NCBI RefSeq assembly: GCF_008180155.1
Contig: NZ_VSZS01000053.1
Location: 1-64,000, forward strand
DNA: 64,000 nucleotides
Origin: Neoaquamicrobium microcysteis
GTDB lineage: Bacteria > Pseudomonadota > Alphaproteobacteria > Rhizobiales > Rhizobiaceae
Direction: 5' to 3'
Part shown: positions 62,753 through 64,000 of the stretch, piece by piece
How positions within the stretch are numbered: the stretch's first letter is position 1
How the letters are laid out: each line of letters begins with the position of its first letter
The notes under the pieces: generated by a model
The model's input: the letters and a program-made list of their open reading frames with translations, nothing else
Told to the model about the DNA's origin: nothing
Databases searched by the model: none
Made by a program: the position numbers and the translations under genes

Positions 62753-64000
62753 CTACTCCACCGTCACCGACTTTGCCAGATTGCGCGGCTGATCTACGTC
62801 CGTGCCCATGAACACGGCGGTGTAATAGGCCAGCATCTGGATCGGCAGCGAGTAGACGATCGGCGCGACGATCTCCGGCACGTCCGGCACCACGATCGTG
62901 TCCAGCGTATCCACCGTCGAATGCGCCGCGCCCTTGGCGTCGGTGATGAGGATGATCTTGCCGCCCCGCGCCGCCACTTCCTGCATGTTCGACACGGTCT
63001 TGTCGAAGATGCGGTCGTAGGGCGCGATCACGATCACCGGCATCTGCTCGTCGATCAATGCGATCGGGCCGTGCTTGAGCTCGCCGGCAGCGTAGCCTTC
63101 GGCGTGGATGTAGGAGATTTCCTTGAGCTTCAGCGCGCCTTCCATGGCGAGCGGGAAATTGGTGTCGCGGCCAAGGTAGAGCACGTGCTTGTAGTGCGAA
63201 AGGTCGCGGGCGAGCTTCTCGATCTGGTCGGACAGCTTGAGCGTTTGATTGGCCAGCTTCGGCGCTTCGGAAAGCTGCCGCACGAGGCGCTTTTCCTGAT
63301 CCTTGTCGATCTTGCCGCGCGCGGCCGCGGCCTTCACAGCCAGCGAGGCCAATACCGAAAGCTGGCAGGTGAACGCCTTGGTGGAGGCCACGCCGATTTC
63401 CGGCCCCGCCAGCGTCGGGAACACGCCGTCTGACTCGCGCGCGATTGTCGATTCGCGAACGTTGACGATGGCGCCGATCGGCAGGCCTTCCTGCCGGCAA
63501 TAGCGCAGCGAGGCCAGCGTGTCGGCCGTCTCGCCCGACTGCGAGATGAAGAGCGCGCCGCTTTCCTTCGACAGCGGCATTTCGCGATAGCGGAACTCCG
63601 ATGCGATATCGATGTCCACCGGCAGCCGCGCGTAGCGCTCGAACCAGTATTTGCCGATCAGCCCGGCGAGATAGGCGGTGCCGCAGGCCGAGATGGCAAG
63701 ACGGTCGATCTTGCCGAAATCGAACGGCGTGTCGAACTCCTTGGCCACGCCGTTGGCGAGGTCGAGATAGTGCGCCAGCGTGTGCGACACGACTTCCGGC
63801 TGCTCGTAGATTTCCTTCTCCATGAAGTGGCGATAGTTGCCCTTATCCACGAGATAGGTGGTGCCGACGGACTGCTGGCGCTTGCGTTCCACACGCTTGC
63901 CGTCGATGTCGAAGATTTCCATGCCGCCGCGGCGCACGACCGCCCAGTCGCCGTCCTCGAGATAGGTGATGGAGTTGGTGAACGGGGCGAGCGCGATGGC
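62753..64000 (-). CDS. glmS: Glutamine--fructose-6-phosphate aminotransferase (C-terminal part, cut by window edge)
   Basis: Makes glucosamine-6-phosphate, the first step to UDP-GlcNAc for peptidoglycan and LPS. The frame is open to the right edge, with the residues before the first internal start (FTNSITYLEDGDWAVVRRGG) also matching the family, so only about 415 of some 607 residues are in the window: the end of the glutaminase domain linker and both SIS sugar-isomerase domains (ISQSGETADTLASLRYCR; GPEIGVASTKAFTCQL). The C-terminus AKSVTVE is conserved. The N-terminal Cys-type glutaminase lies outside the window. Confidence 0.96.
   Translation of the reverse strand, partial: AIALAPFTNSITYLEDGDWAVVRRGGMEIFDIDGKRVERKRQQSVGTTYLVDKGNYRHFMEKEIYEQPEVVSHTLAHYLDLANGVAKEFDTPFDFGKIDRLAISACGTAYLAGLIGKYWFERYARLPVDIDIASEFRYREMPLSKESGALFISQSGETADTLASLRYCRQEGLPIGAIVNVRESTIARESDGVFPTLAGPEIGVASTKAFTCQLSVLASLAVKAAAARGKIDKDQEKRLVRQLSEAPKLANQTLKLSDQIEKLARDLSHYKHVLYLGRDTNFPLAMEGALKLKEISYIHAEGYAAGELKHGPIALIDEQMPVIVIAPYDRIFDKTVSNMQEVAARGGKIILITDAKGAAHSTVDTLDTIVVPDVPEIVAPIVYSLPIQMLAYYTAVFMGTDVDQPRNLAKSVTVE

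Noticed and set aside
1-64000. CRISPR array, tRNA or rRNA genes, insertion sequences
   Set aside because: No regularly spaced direct repeats, no tRNA-like cloverleaf with a CCA-proximal GTTCRA arm, no rRNA-like segments and no transposase-like reading frame were seen.

Overview
The window reads as a chromosomal segment of a high-GC alphaproteobacterium of the Rhizobiales (Hyphomicrobiales), most likely the Mesorhizobium/Phyllobacteriaceae neighbourhood. Evidence: a complete alphaproteobacterial nuo operon carrying birA, RNase J and methylmalonyl-CoA epimerase at its end; a short ProS without the editing insertion; phosphatidylcholine synthase (Pcs); the SdhE/Mfd/RecG cluster; an IalB-family protein; and two copies of a RIME-like rhizobial intergenic repeat. 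Family assignments come from reading motifs in the translated sequence; no database search was run.

Layout. 1-1190: an AT-rich, foreign-looking reverse transcriptase gene cut by the left edge. 1494-2867: two accessory genes, an uncharacterised 148-residue protein and a secreted transglutaminase-like cysteine peptidase with its own terminator. 3047-6341 (minus): proS-lolC-lolD with 4-base stop/start overlaps. 6342-6826: no protein gene, but a structured stretch ending in a strong plus-strand terminator, a candidate small RNA. 6827-25901 (minus): one very long co-directional string nuoA-B-C-D-E-F-orf197-G-H-orf63-I-J-K-L-M-N-birA-rnj-mce-DUF1467, driven from a putative promoter near 25940. Two non-standard members stand out: orf197, which shares a C-terminal helix-hairpin-helix-like module with NuoE, and a 63-residue two-helix membrane protein translationally coupled between nuoH and nuoI.

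26145-28600 (minus): a CX5R phosphatase, a mini ParB-like protein, a small Cys-rich secreted protein and an aldo/keto reductase. 28801-30105: pncB. 30270-36145: a complete dipeptide/oligopeptide-type ABC transporter (two ATPases, binding protein, two permeases) with palindromes in front and a 13-bp stem-loop after the binding-protein gene. 36150-39884: a second aldo/keto reductase, a DUF1624 membrane acyltransferase-like protein with a Cys-rich tail, an ICMT-like methyltransferase, a MerR regulator with a probable autoregulatory site, and two DUF1801 genes.

39895-43511: MgtE magnesium channel, RimO, and a GST. 43656-48353 (minus): a BMP-family (nucleoside/purine-type) ABC importer ordered ATPase-permease-permease-binding protein. 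48476-53841: quinone oxidoreductase, Pcs, a UbiH-type monooxygenase, an AEC transporter, HspQ, and an IalB-like secreted protein. 54078-64000: an orphan YejA-like peptide-binding protein, a RIME repeat, a FrnE/DsbA-like protein, mfd, sdhE, recG, a half RIME repeat, and the C-terminal two thirds of glmS cut by the right edge.

Most of the window is core metabolism: respiration (Complex I plus an SDH flavinylation factor), translation (ProS, RimO), lipoprotein sorting, DNA repair (Mfd, RecG), NAD salvage, phosphatidylcholine synthesis and nutrient import. The less ordinary material is the left-edge reverse transcriptase, the candidate RNA upstream of proS, and the accessory genes inside the nuo operon.
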